From the NCBI GenBank assembly GCA_022837205.1, contig JALHEL010000025.1:1-11558 (forward strand): DNA of 11,558 bases. Reading direction: 5' to 3'. A program made the position numbers and the translations under genes. The stretch is from Leptolinea sp. (lineage in GTDB: Bacteria > Chloroflexota > Anaerolineae > Anaerolineales > Anaerolineaceae). Positions 4,984 to 11,558 of the stretch are shown piece by piece. Below the pieces are notes generated by a model. That model saw only the letters and a list, made by a program, of their open reading frames with translations, searched no databases and was not told the DNA's origin. Position 1 is the stretch's first letter. Each line of letters opens with the position of its first letter.

Positions 4984-7289
4984 GTTTTCCCTCGATTTTG
5001 ATCAAAGGCGATATTGAGTTTTTCAAATCCCCGATATCCTTTGACAGGCAAGACCTGAACCGCTTTTACCGCTGCGGGTTGATCAATCCATGAAGTCAAT
5101 TGGTTAAGTTGTGTCTCCAAAAAAGCCTGATCAAAAAAGCAACCTTTCCGTTCCAAATTGATACTGATCGTAAAGATGCCCGCTTCCAATAAGTTTTGAT
5201 AAAATTGTGAGCCGACCATCGGATCGGCGTTTTTGCCTTTTTGCGAATCGGAGATTTCCACAATTGCCTGAGCATTGGTAATATCGCTATAAGCGACCGG
5301 CAAACCACCCCCCATATCGGAAGTGCCGAAACGATCATTGCTCATCAGAATAAATCGCTGATTTTCCATTGCCTTATTCAGGTTTCTGATGAGGCCGGCA
5401 GCTGTATGCGGGTTATTTCCGGCGAATTTTGCCAATTCATGAGAATCAATCCAAACAACATAATCAATATTCTTCAACAACCCGTTTTGAACATACAAAT
5501 CGGTTTCAAGGAATTTTGAATTCGGATCGATTTCTTCGAAAGTCCACTGTCCTTTCATTCGATCGGATATATTCACCGGGCGGCATTTATCGATCTGCAC
5601 CTGGAAAGAGGGCAATGCCCCGTTCGACAGATTGACCAAAATCGTAAATTCAATAAGGACAGGCCGTCTGTACGCCTTTTCAAGGATTGAAAGAATATCC
5701 CGCAGAAGCTTGGTAAATGAACTTTTCTTGATCAATTCGTTGAAATTAATGACATAACGGTCCGGATTCATTCCTCGGACAACCGGCTGCAAGGAACCGT
5801 CTTTATAAATCTGAGCCATCCAAGGGAACAGGTTATATTTCTCGTTGACAATACTTGTTACATCCAACGATTCAAATTGATTGTTTTTCAAATTGATGAC
5901 GTCGATCATTTCCTGAGAATAAATCGGGTCATCGATCGAGAAAACCGTGCGGATTTTATCCGGATCATTCAGAACAACTATTTGCGAAAAATCATATCCG
6001 CTTCGCTTAATGGCACGGGTTCCCAACCCACAAACCACTCGAATATAACCTTCGTCCGTAGATGTATTCTTTGAATTTCCCTGCCAAATAAACGGACTTT
6101 TGCTTGCGCCCACTCCCGAGATATCCGGGAAAAGATAATTTCCCTGCTTATTTCCGGTAATTACCTGAATCAGGATCCCCATGCTTTCGGGGTAATCAAT
6201 CAAACCGTTACGAAGACGATAAGTCAGCACGCGCGGATCAAAAGTACCGGCATAAATATCGCGGATCGCATCTAACAGTTTATTTAATCCCTCGGAAACC
6301 GATCCCTGATTGGCGATCACATGACTTTCATAGAGTCCGCTTAAAGAATAATTGAACCCGTCTTCCAAAAGGCTGGAAGATCGGACGATAAACGGTTTCC
6401 CTTGAAATTCCCGCACAACCCGTTCGAGACTTTCGATAATTTCTTTTGAAAAATTGGTATTTTTAAAGCTCTCGCGTATTTCCGGATAACGACTCCAGTA
6501 TTGGTCTTCATTGTCATAACGAAAATCAAGCAAATCCAATCGATCGTTGATGGAAAGAAAAGAATAATATTCATCCGCACCGATGAAAAACGACTCTTTT
6601 GCCGTAGCGGAACTGCGAATTTCCTCATCCTCGGCGCCTTGTAAAATTCGACGGGCTAACAGCATTCCGGCTGACTTTCCGCCGATACATCCTTTTCCGA
6701 TCCGATGCTTGCTGATCTCGATTAAGTCCTGAATGGAAAAATAATTTTTGGCGATTTCCACATAAGGCAACTGTTCACTCAAAAGACGGCGAATCAGCAC
6801 TACTTTGGCACCCGTCAACTTTGATTCATATTCTTTTCGCTCGGCTGCCGGCATCCGCTCGATGGCTAAAGCCTGATCGAAAATCGTTTCTTCCGAAGCG
6901 AATTCGAGGTTGTGCCACATAAAAAGAGGTTGTTTTTCAACAACCCGATTTTGGATGACGTCATTAACGATGGAATTGAATACGTTTATGGAGTAATGCT
7001 GAGAAAACTCAACATTAATCAACTGAGCGCGGACACGTTGAAGGCGATTCTCCCAAATATTCGGTCCTTCCTGCCCGAACGGATTTTGCAGTCCCTCTCT
7101 CCGTTGGGACATCAAGGCAAAATCACGGACTCTCTCCTCAAACTCGGCAAAAGTAGTATATCCATCCTGTACAAGCCGATTAAACATGGCTTCACTAATT
7201 CTGTCCTGCAATATCGGATATTGCGCCAGAATAATTTGAATCGAAAACAATACATTCGAATTAAATGAGTTGCTGGTCGACGGTATCAT
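4962..7289 (-). CDS. PEP/pyruvate-binding (PPDK N-terminal type) ATP-grasp protein
   Basis: A 775-aa protein whose middle is the nucleotide-binding domain of PEP synthase and pyruvate phosphate dikinase (PF01326 type). Residues 1-190 are a helical region without a motif I recognise. The ATP-grasp part spans about 195-575, with IGKGCIGGKSAGM (197-209), FIVRSSSLLEDG (300-311), SLSGLYES (315-322), CGLGTRAIKR (420-429) and the closing QVQIDKCRP (563-571). K205 and R303 match the ATP-binding Lys and Arg of PPDK. Residues 580-775 match nothing I can name. The phosphohistidine swivelling domain (TSHAAI-type motif) and the PEP TIM barrel are absent, so it cannot be a complete PEP synthase. An in-frame TGA four codons upstream limits the start. 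No Shine-Dalgarno is seen, and the start lies 15 nt after the dnaN stop, so expression probably depends on dnaN translation. Role unknown; it could phosphorylate or bind another target. Confidence 0.85.
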   Translation of the reverse strand: MIPSTSNSFNSNVLFSIQIILAQYPILQDRISEAMFNRLVQDGYTTFAEFEERVRDFALMSQRREGLQNPFGQEGPNIWENRLQRVRAQLINVEFSQHYSINVFNSIVNDVIQNRVVEKQPLFMWHNLEFASEETIFDQALAIERMPAAERKEYESKLTGAKVVLIRRLLSEQLPYVEIAKNYFSIQDLIEISKHRIGKGCIGGKSAGMLLARRILQGAEDEEIRSSATAKESFFIGADEYYSFLSINDRLDLLDFRYDNEDQYWSRYPEIRESFKNTNFSKEIIESLERVVREFQGKPFIVRSSSLLEDGFNYSLSGLYESHVIANQGSVSEGLNKLLDAIRDIYAGTFDPRVLTYRLRNGLIDYPESMGILIQVITGNKQGNYLFPDISGVGASKSPFIWQGNSKNTSTDEGYIRVVCGLGTRAIKRSGYDFSQIVVLNDPDKIRTVFSIDDPIYSQEMIDVINLKNNQFESLDVTSIVNEKYNLFPWMAQIYKDGSLQPVVRGMNPDRYVINFNELIKKSSFTKLLRDILSILEKAYRRPVLIEFTILVNLSNGALPSFQVQIDKCRPVNISDRMKGQWTFEEIDPNSKFLETDLYVQNGLLKNIDYVVWIDSHELAKFAGNNPHTAAGLIRNLNKAMENQRFILMSNDRFGTSDMGGGLPVAYSDITNAQAIVEISDSQKGKNADPMVGSQFYQNLLEAGIFTISINLERKGCFFDQAFLETQLNQLTSWIDQPAAVKAVQVLPVKGYRGFEKLNIAFDQNRGKTTAYFSK

Positions 7290-7304
7290 TTCTGTTTGTC
7301 ATTT

Positions 7305-8435
7305 TTATCCCAAATGCATCGGCATAATCACGTATTGGAATTCATTCTCATTGTCGAGAGGGACAATCAACCCCGGCGAAACACTTGTATTGGTGCGCAG
7401 AGAAACGTTGGGTGTGGTGATCACATCCAGTACTTCTTTCAGAAATAAGACGTTGAATGCAATCTGAATATCGGGTCCGTCAACATTCGCGTCAATATAA
7501 TTTTCATAAAAACCGGATTCTTCCGATTGGGCGGTGACTTGAATCTTTCCCATTCCGTTTTCCTGCCCCATAATGTTAAAACGTGTCAGATATTTGGAAT
7601 CGCGGGCAATAATCATCGCTTGACTGCAGGTTTTTTGGAAAGCAGCCGTCGAAACGACTGTGGTAGTCTGGAATGATTTCGGAACAATGGCTTTATAGTC
7701 CACATAATTTCCGGAAATCGTCTGTGATGCCAAATCAAGCTGCGGCAGATGGAATATAACCTGATTCCGGCCGGCTGAGATCGTCATCATAATCTGTTTA
7801 TCCGAATCGTTGGTAATCCGAACCAGCTCAACCAAAGCCCGGGCGGGGATGATGGCCGATAACGGCTGGGTAAAACTGTCCTCTAACGTCGAGTTGCGAA
7901 TTGCGATTCGAAAGCCGTCAGTCGCAACCATTGTCATTGTTTTTCCGGCTGCGGTCAGGTAAATTCCCTGCAAAATCGGGCGCGCGTCATCGGTGGAAGC
8001 CGCAAAAGCGACTTGTTGTATCATTTTTCGAAGTTCGGAACCGTCAAATGTCATGGCGTTATCTTCTTCGAATACCGGCATCGGTGGGAATTCGTTTGCA
8101 TCAATCCCTTTGATTTCCGTAATCACTTGCAGGCAACGAATCGATAAAGTTTGGGTTTTGGTATCCAATTCCAGATATACGGTATCATTCGGAAGCGTAT
8201 TGATCAAATCGATCATCAGTTTTGCCGGAACGGTCACGGCACCTTCTTCGATGATGTCAGCCGGTATGCGATAATTGATACCGATTTCCAGATTGGTGGC
8301 TGAAAGTCTCAGCTGGCCGTCTTCGGTCGTGATCAAAATGTTGACCAATATAGCCAGTGTACTTTTGGTTGCGACTGCATGAGAAACGATACTTAAAGCC
8401 TGTGCGAGATTCGTTTGTGATACGGAGACTTTCAT
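7305..8435 (-). CDS. dnaN: DNA polymerase III beta subunit (sliding clamp)
   Basis: The homodimeric ring that tethers DNA polymerase III to DNA and recruits repair factors. It is 376 aa from the ATG at 8433-8435, typical for the family (about 366-380). The longest frame begins two codons earlier at a TTG, but that TTG directly abuts the GGGAG ribosome binding site (8442-8446), so the ATG at 6-nt spacing is the start. The three-domain clamp is recognisable from MKVSVSQTNLAQAL, PAKLMIDLINTLP, KGIDANEFPPMP, FAASTDDARPILQGI, TDGFRIAIR and the C-terminal VIMPMHLG. It is not next to dnaA or recF in this window: azlD lies upstream and the PEP-domain gene 15 nt downstream. An extended -10 at 8470-8478 probably starts its transcript. 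Confidence 0.97.
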   Translation of the reverse strand: MKVSVSQTNLAQALSIVSHAVATKSTLAILVNILITTEDGQLRLSATNLEIGINYRIPADIIEEGAVTVPAKLMIDLINTLPNDTVYLELDTKTQTLSIRCLQVITEIKGIDANEFPPMPVFEEDNAMTFDGSELRKMIQQVAFAASTDDARPILQGIYLTAAGKTMTMVATDGFRIAIRNSTLEDSFTQPLSAIIPARALVELVRITNDSDKQIMMTISAGRNQVIFHLPQLDLASQTISGNYVDYKAIVPKSFQTTTVVSTAAFQKTCSQAMIIARDSKYLTRFNIMGQENGMGKIQVTAQSEESGFYENYIDANVDGPDIQIAFNVLFLKEVLDVITTPNVSLRTNTSVSPGLIVPLDNENEFQYVIMPMHLG

Positions 8436-8441
8436 ATCCAA

Positions 8442-8446
8442 CTCCC
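8442..8446 (-). promoter_or_regulatory. Ribosome binding site of dnaN
   Basis: GGGAG on the minus strand, 6 nt before the ATG at 8435. It decides the start because the alternative TTG at 8441 is immediately adjacent to it. Confidence 0.8.
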
Positions 8447-8469
8447 GATGTGTTTAATTTTGTGCTAAA

Positions 8470-8478
8470 AGTATACCA
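8470..8478 (-). promoter_or_regulatory. Extended -10 promoter (TGGTATACT) of dnaN
   Basis: On the minus strand TGGTATACT fits the TGnTATAAT extended -10 with one mismatch. The predicted transcript start is near 8463, giving a leader of about 28 nt before the dnaN ATG. No clear -35 is visible. The same TATACT hexamer with a TG at the same offset occurs at 3901-3909. Confidence 0.55.
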
Positions 8479-8515
8479 CTTTCCACTATTTTCATTTTTT
8501 ATGACTCATTCGAAC

Positions 8516-8533
8516 GAACCGCAGTTTCGGTTC
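8516..8533 (-). terminator. Short hairpin after azlD, weak terminator candidate
   Basis: GAACCG and CGGTTC pair over a 6-nt loop in the 108-nt gap between azlD and dnaN, about 10 nt past the azlD stop. The stem is only 6 bp and no clear T-run follows on the minus strand, so termination would be partial at best. Confidence 0.35.
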
Positions 8534-8543
8534 ATGAAAGAGA

Positions 8544-8876
8544 TCAGACTGGAAACAGAAACTGTACCATTACCATATATAAAATTGTACCTCCCCCGAT
8601 ACTCAACAACAAATTGTGTCGGCGATGATGAACAAGCACGACGTAAATCAAAGCAATTCCTTCCGGAATTCCAAACGGAAAATTCAATAGATTTACATTC
8701 TTTAGACAATAGACTACAAGCATTCCAATAATCGCATATGGAAGGACCTGGCCGAGATATTTAATGTAGTCGGGTGATTCCTTAGAATCCGGAAAAATAA
8801 AGAATGGAAGAGAACGAGTGAGGATGGTGCCGAAAACAATCACCGAGACGGTAATAAGAATTTGTCGGATCGTCAT
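8544..8876 (-). CDS. azlD: AzlD family branched-chain amino-acid transport subunit
   Basis: Small membrane partner of AzlC. In characterised members the pair exports branched-chain amino acids or their toxic analogues. It is 110 aa, the usual size. It shows the family features GTILTRSLPFFIFPDS (16-31), YLGQVLPYAIIGMLVVYCLK (40-59), the PFGIPEGIALIYVVLVHH segment and the C-terminal LLLSIGGGTILYMVMVQFLF. About four hydrophobic segments are visible, spanning most of the protein. The start codon overlaps the azlC stop (ATGA), and a GAAGGAAT ribosome binding site lies in the azlC end, so the two are translationally coupled. The exact substrate is not shown by sequence. Confidence 0.93.
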   Translation of the reverse strand: MTIRQILITVSVIVFGTILTRSLPFFIFPDSKESPDYIKYLGQVLPYAIIGMLVVYCLKNVNLLNFPFGIPEGIALIYVVLVHHRRHNLLLSIGGGTILYMVMVQFLFPV

Positions 8877-9565
8877 ATGACATTCCTTCTCTCAATCGAT
8901 TTCCTGAAAATCGTCACAATGGCAAGAATACTGATCATGGAGGGAAGGATGAATAAATCTTTTCCGAACAGAAGCAAACAGATCGCCGAAACTCCGATTC
9001 CGATTAAAACGGGCAAATGATTTTTTGAACTTTCCCATTGTTCGACCATAATGACAACAAACAAAGCGGTCATTACAAAGTCAATCCCCGTCGTATTGAA
9101 TTTCACCAGTGATCCCGCGACCGAACCGAGAGTACAACCGGTGACCCAGTAGATCTGGTCCAGCAGGGCGATAAAGAAATAAAACCAATTTCGATCGATT
9201 CCCTGTGGCGGCTCTGTTGAGCACAGGAGAGAATAAGTCTCATCGGTTAATGCAAAAATCAAGTAAGGCTTTTTTTGATCCGTAGCCTTAAACTTTGTTA
9301 ACATTGACAAACCATAAAAAAGGTGTCTGGCATTGACGGTCAAAGTTAATATCAAAGCATTTAAAGGGTTAAATGCTTTTGAAAAGATATCAATCGCGAC
9401 AAATTGCATGGAGCCGGCATAAATAAAAAGGGCCATTAAAGGTGATAACCACCAGGGATATCCCTTTCCGGTCAATAAAATACCGAATCCAATCCCGAGA
9501 AATAGATAACCGATCATTACGGGGATCGTAAACGGGAAAGCCGCCTTTAAAGCTTTTACCTTCAT
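8873..9565 (-). CDS. azlC: AzlC family branched-chain amino-acid permease
   Basis: Main membrane subunit of an AzlCD exporter. The 230-aa length is typical. It opens with AFPFTIPVMIGYLFLGIGFG (9-28) and continues with SPLMALFIYAGSMQFVAID, the conserved LTVNARHLFYGLSM stretch (74-87) and FALTDETYSLL, all hallmarks of the family. Several further hydrophobic segments run to the C-terminus, which ends in a basic tail (FRKSIERRN). AAGGA at 9576-9580 lies 10 nt before the ATG. It is the first gene of an azlC-azlD pair transcribed away from dsdA. No T-box or other leader motif is evident in the 211-nt divergent region. Confidence 0.94.
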   Translation of the reverse strand: MKVKALKAAFPFTIPVMIGYLFLGIGFGILLTGKGYPWWLSPLMALFIYAGSMQFVAIDIFSKAFNPLNALILTLTVNARHLFYGLSMLTKFKATDQKKPYLIFALTDETYSLLCSTEPPQGIDRNWFYFFIALLDQIYWVTGCTLGSVAGSLVKFNTTGIDFVMTALFVVIMVEQWESSKNHLPVLIGIGVSAICLLLFGKDLFILPSMISILAIVTIFRKSIERRNVI

Positions 9566-9776
9566 TCGTTATTTTTCCTTTGGAGACAGGTTCATCAGAT
9601 CAATCCGAATAAAAAAATTTTATTGGAAGTGTCCTGATTTGAAAAGAAATAATCGCTGAATCATGACAGAGGAAGGAGTCTTTCCTATTGATAACAAGGT
9701 TCAGAAATATCGAACGATAACTCAATATAATTATGAGAAAGTCGAATTACGAAAGGGATGATAAAAAGAAAGTGAA
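9566..9776. other. Divergent regulatory region between azlC and dsdA
   Basis: A 211-nt non-coding region that must hold promoters in both directions. On the + strand a perfect -10 hexamer, TATAAT, is at 9726-9731, 45 nt before dsdA, without a good -35 at the right distance. A small hairpin-forming repeat (AGGAA/TTCCT) spans 9670-9686. For azlC the AT-rich block at 9610-9622 could contain a -10 (TAAAAT on the minus strand), but I cannot assign it firmly. Confidence 0.5.
9726..9731 (+). promoter_or_regulatory. Probable -10 box of dsdA
   Basis: A perfect TATAAT 45 nt before the dsdA ATG. The -35 position (9703-9708, AGAAAT) is poor, so either an activator helps or another site is used. Confidence 0.4.
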
Positions 9777-11075
9777 ATGAATATCGATGAATTGATTATC
9801 AAATATCCGGAAATTCTTTCCCTTCAATCCTATCGGCCGTTTCTCTGGACTAATCCCCATCAAAATTACGCTGAAAATTTGCGATTTACGATAACGGATA
9901 TCGAAGATGCGGAAAATCGATTCCAACGATTCGCTCCGTTTATTGCGGAAGCATTCCCTGAAACTGTTTTGAATAAAGGTATTATTGAATCTCCCTTGGT
10001 TGAAATTCGTGCCATGAAAGCCGCAATGGCTGAAAGAATCGGTTGTTCTTTTTCAGACCATGACAGACTTTTTCTGAAATGCGATCATGCCCTTCCGATT
10101 TCCGGCTCGATCAAAGCGAGAGGCGGGATTTATGAAGTCTTGAAATATGCCGAAACGCTTGCCATTCAAGCCGGCTTACTTCGGGTTCAAGATAATTATC
10201 GCTGCTTGACCGAAGAGAAATTTAAGCGATTCTTCTCCGATTACAGCCTGGCAGTCGGCTCTACCGGCAATCTCGGGCTGAGTGTCGGGATCATGGGACG
10301 AAAACTCGGTTTTAATGTCGAGGTTCATATGTCGACCGATGCCAAGAAATGGAAGAAGGAACTCCTCCGATCTGTCGGAGCGACGGTATACGAGCATTCG
10401 GGGGATTTCACTCAGGCGGTAGCCCAAGGTCGTGAGCAGGCAAAATCAAACGAGAAAATGCATTTTATCGACGATGAGTATTCAACGGATTTATTTCTCG
10501 GATATGCCGTGGCGGCATTCAGACTGAAAAAACAAATAGCCGAACAAAATATATCCGTAGATGCCGAACATCCGCTGGCTGTGATTATTCCCTGCGGCGT
10601 CGGAGGTGCACCGAGCGGGATCACTTTCGGTTTAAAGCAGATCTTCGGGAAGAATGTCCGCTGTTTTACAGCCGAACCCACCCACGCTCCGGCGATGCTG
10701 TTGGGGTTGATGACGGAATTGTGGGATCAAATTTCAGTAAAAGATGTCGGGATAGACGGCATTACCGCCGCGGACGGACTTGCGGTGGGGCGACCTTCCA
10801 AATTAGCCTGTGAAGTATTAGATTCACAGATCAGCGGATGCTTCACCGTTACCGATGATGACCTATTTAAATATCTTGCTTTATTGGCAAACACAGAAAA
10901 AATTCAGGTTGAACCTTCGGCTTCTGCCGGTTTCTGCGGATTCGATCTGATTCGTAATCGATTTTTCACAACCTTCGATCGGGTGAATTACATTGTCTGG
11001 TCAACGGGCGGCGGAATGGTTCCGCCAGCCGAAATGACCGAATATATCAAAAGAGGGAACCGATCTTTCAGATAG
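9777..11075 (+). CDS. dsdA: D-serine ammonia-lyase (D-serine dehydratase)
   Basis: A PLP enzyme that converts D-serine to pyruvate and ammonia, used for detoxification or as a carbon and nitrogen source. The 432 aa are close to the E. coli enzyme (442). It is a fold-type II protein: the PLP lysine is K113 in SGSIKARGG, the asparagine loop is GSTGNLGLS (161-169), the phosphate-binding glycine loop is PCGVGGAPSGITFGLK (272-287), and EPSASAG (379-385) and STGGGMVP (409-416) complete the site. These match DsdA rather than the shorter threonine dehydratases. The ribosome binding site is weak: AAAGTGAA is adjacent to the ATG and AAAGGGA lies about 20 nt upstream. Divergent from azlCD and 45 nt before a secreted-protein gene that may be co-transcribed. 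No dsdC regulator or dsdX transporter is in view. Confidence 0.94.
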   Translation: MNIDELIIKYPEILSLQSYRPFLWTNPHQNYAENLRFTITDIEDAENRFQRFAPFIAEAFPETVLNKGIIESPLVEIRAMKAAMAERIGCSFSDHDRLFLKCDHALPISGSIKARGGIYEVLKYAETLAIQAGLLRVQDNYRCLTEEKFKRFFSDYSLAVGSTGNLGLSVGIMGRKLGFNVEVHMSTDAKKWKKELLRSVGATVYEHSGDFTQAVAQGREQAKSNEKMHFIDDEYSTDLFLGYAVAAFRLKKQIAEQNISVDAEHPLAVIIPCGVGGAPSGITFGLKQIFGKNVRCFTAEPTHAPAMLLGLMTELWDQISVKDVGIDGITAADGLAVGRPSKLACEVLDSQISGCFTVTDDDLFKYLALLANTEKIQVEPSASAGFCGFDLIRNRFFTTFDRVNYIVWSTGGGMVPPAEMTEYIKRGNRSFR

Positions 11076-11106
11076 GGCGTATATATGATAAAGTATGAAT
11101 TTTTTT

Positions 11107-11112
11107 GGAGGG
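11107..11112 (+). promoter_or_regulatory. Ribosome binding site of the secreted protein gene
   Basis: GGAGGG, 8 nt before the ATG at 11121. This places the start 12 codons downstream of the first in-frame ATG (11085) and directly at a signal peptide. Confidence 0.85.
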
Positions 11113-11120
11113 ATGTTTTT

Positions 11121-11534
11121 ATGAAGACAAAACGAAATCAATTGTTTGTTTTATTTATTTTGGTTCTGGTGACGGTATTTGCCGGGAGCTCTCAAGCATC
11201 CGCAGCGGATAGTGTTTACCCGCCTGCTCATTATCTGGGGACATTGCGTGAGTATATGAATGATATTCAACGATTGCCGGATATCATCAATACGGCGATT
11301 TGCGATAAGAATGAAGAAGAATATCAAGAAAAATATCAAATGCTGGTAAAAAGAATTTCTGATGTGGAATGGTTGATGGATGAAATGGGCTTGAAGAACA
11401 CAATGAATTTGCAGATTATCCCAACCACGTTTCTGAAACATAAAGAATGCGGAATCGGGAAAGTTGTCACCGGTTATGCGGATACCGCCCGTGAAAAACT
11501 GCAACTGGAATTGGATAAATCCGGTCTGGAATAA
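11121..11534 (+). CDS. Small secreted protein of unknown function
   Basis: A 137-aa protein that I do not recognise. The start at 11121 is set by GGAGGG and by the signal peptide it begins: MKTKR, a hydrophobic core at about 7-22, and a signal-peptidase I site after ASA (26-28). The mature protein would be about 109 aa, largely helical and charged, with an acidic stretch at DKNEEEYQEKYQ (62-73). It has exactly two cysteines, C61 and C110, which could form a disulfide once exported. No lipobox cysteine and no transmembrane segment after the signal are visible. It follows dsdA by 45 nt on the same strand and may share its transcript. Only 24 nt remain before the window end, with no clear terminator. 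A periplasmic or extracellular helical protein is all that can be inferred. Confidence 0.8.
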   Translation: MKTKRNQLFVLFILVLVTVFAGSSQASAADSVYPPAHYLGTLREYMNDIQRLPDIINTAICDKNEEEYQEKYQMLVKRISDVEWLMDEMGLKNTMNLQIIPTTFLKHKECGIGKVVTGYADTAREKLQLELDKSGLE

Positions 11535-11558
11535 TTTCCTGAATCATATTTTGAAAAA

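Noticed and set aside
4962..7289. Assignment as PEP synthase (ppsA) or ppdK
   Set aside because: The phosphohistidine motif and PEP-binding barrel are missing; only the nucleotide-binding domain is recognisable.
9758..9775. Five-codon leader ORF (MIKRK) just before dsdA
   Set aside because: AAAGGG directly abuts its ATG with no usable spacing, and the peptide carries no Ser or other regulatory codons. It is better explained by chance.

Overview
The window comes from a bacterium of moderate, slightly AT-rich composition with compact operons and strong Shine-Dalgarno sites (GGAG/GGGAG). The gene content (a three-subunit molybdenum hydroxylase, an AIR-synthase-like protein related to hydrogenase maturation factors, and a stand-alone PEP/pyruvate-binding ATP-grasp protein) fits an anaerobe or facultative anaerobe. 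An Anaerolineae-type Chloroflexota or a Firmicutes lineage would be my guess, but no rRNA or other marker settles it and this is only an inference. No mobile element, CRISPR array, tRNA or rRNA is visible.

Layout. Positions 1-315 are an AT-rich non-coding leader with several small inverted repeats. Positions 316-3724 (+) form a tight operon for the molybdopterin, [2Fe-2S] and FAD subunits of a xanthine dehydrogenase-type enzyme, with overlapping start and stop codons, closed by a perfect 16-bp terminator hairpin (3749-3786). A + strand gene for an AIR-synthase/HypE-like protein follows (best start 3942, stop 4970). It converges with a minus-strand gene for a 775-aa PEP/pyruvate-binding-domain protein (4962-7289). 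The two genes overlap by 9 nt, and both stop codons lie inside one hairpin that probably terminates transcription in both directions.

Upstream of the PEP-domain gene on the minus strand is dnaN (sliding clamp, 7305-8435) with its own extended -10 promoter, and before that azlD and azlC (8544-9565), a two-component branched-chain amino-acid exporter family. Divergent from azlCD, on the + strand, are dsdA (D-serine ammonia-lyase, 9777-11075) and a small secreted protein of unknown function (11121-11534).

How the genes work together. The three hydroxylase subunits would form one complex passing electrons from a purine-like substrate through Moco, two [2Fe-2S] clusters and FAD to an acceptor such as NAD+. 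AzlCD and DsdA share an amino-acid theme, but a functional link is only suggested by adjacency. dnaN here is separated from dnaA and recF, its usual neighbours. I found no clear evidence for a wholly new multi-gene system. The most interesting items are the two uncharacterised enzyme-like proteins (AIR-synthase-like and PEP-binding), the overlapping-stop hairpin between them, the relocated dnaN and the orphan secreted protein.
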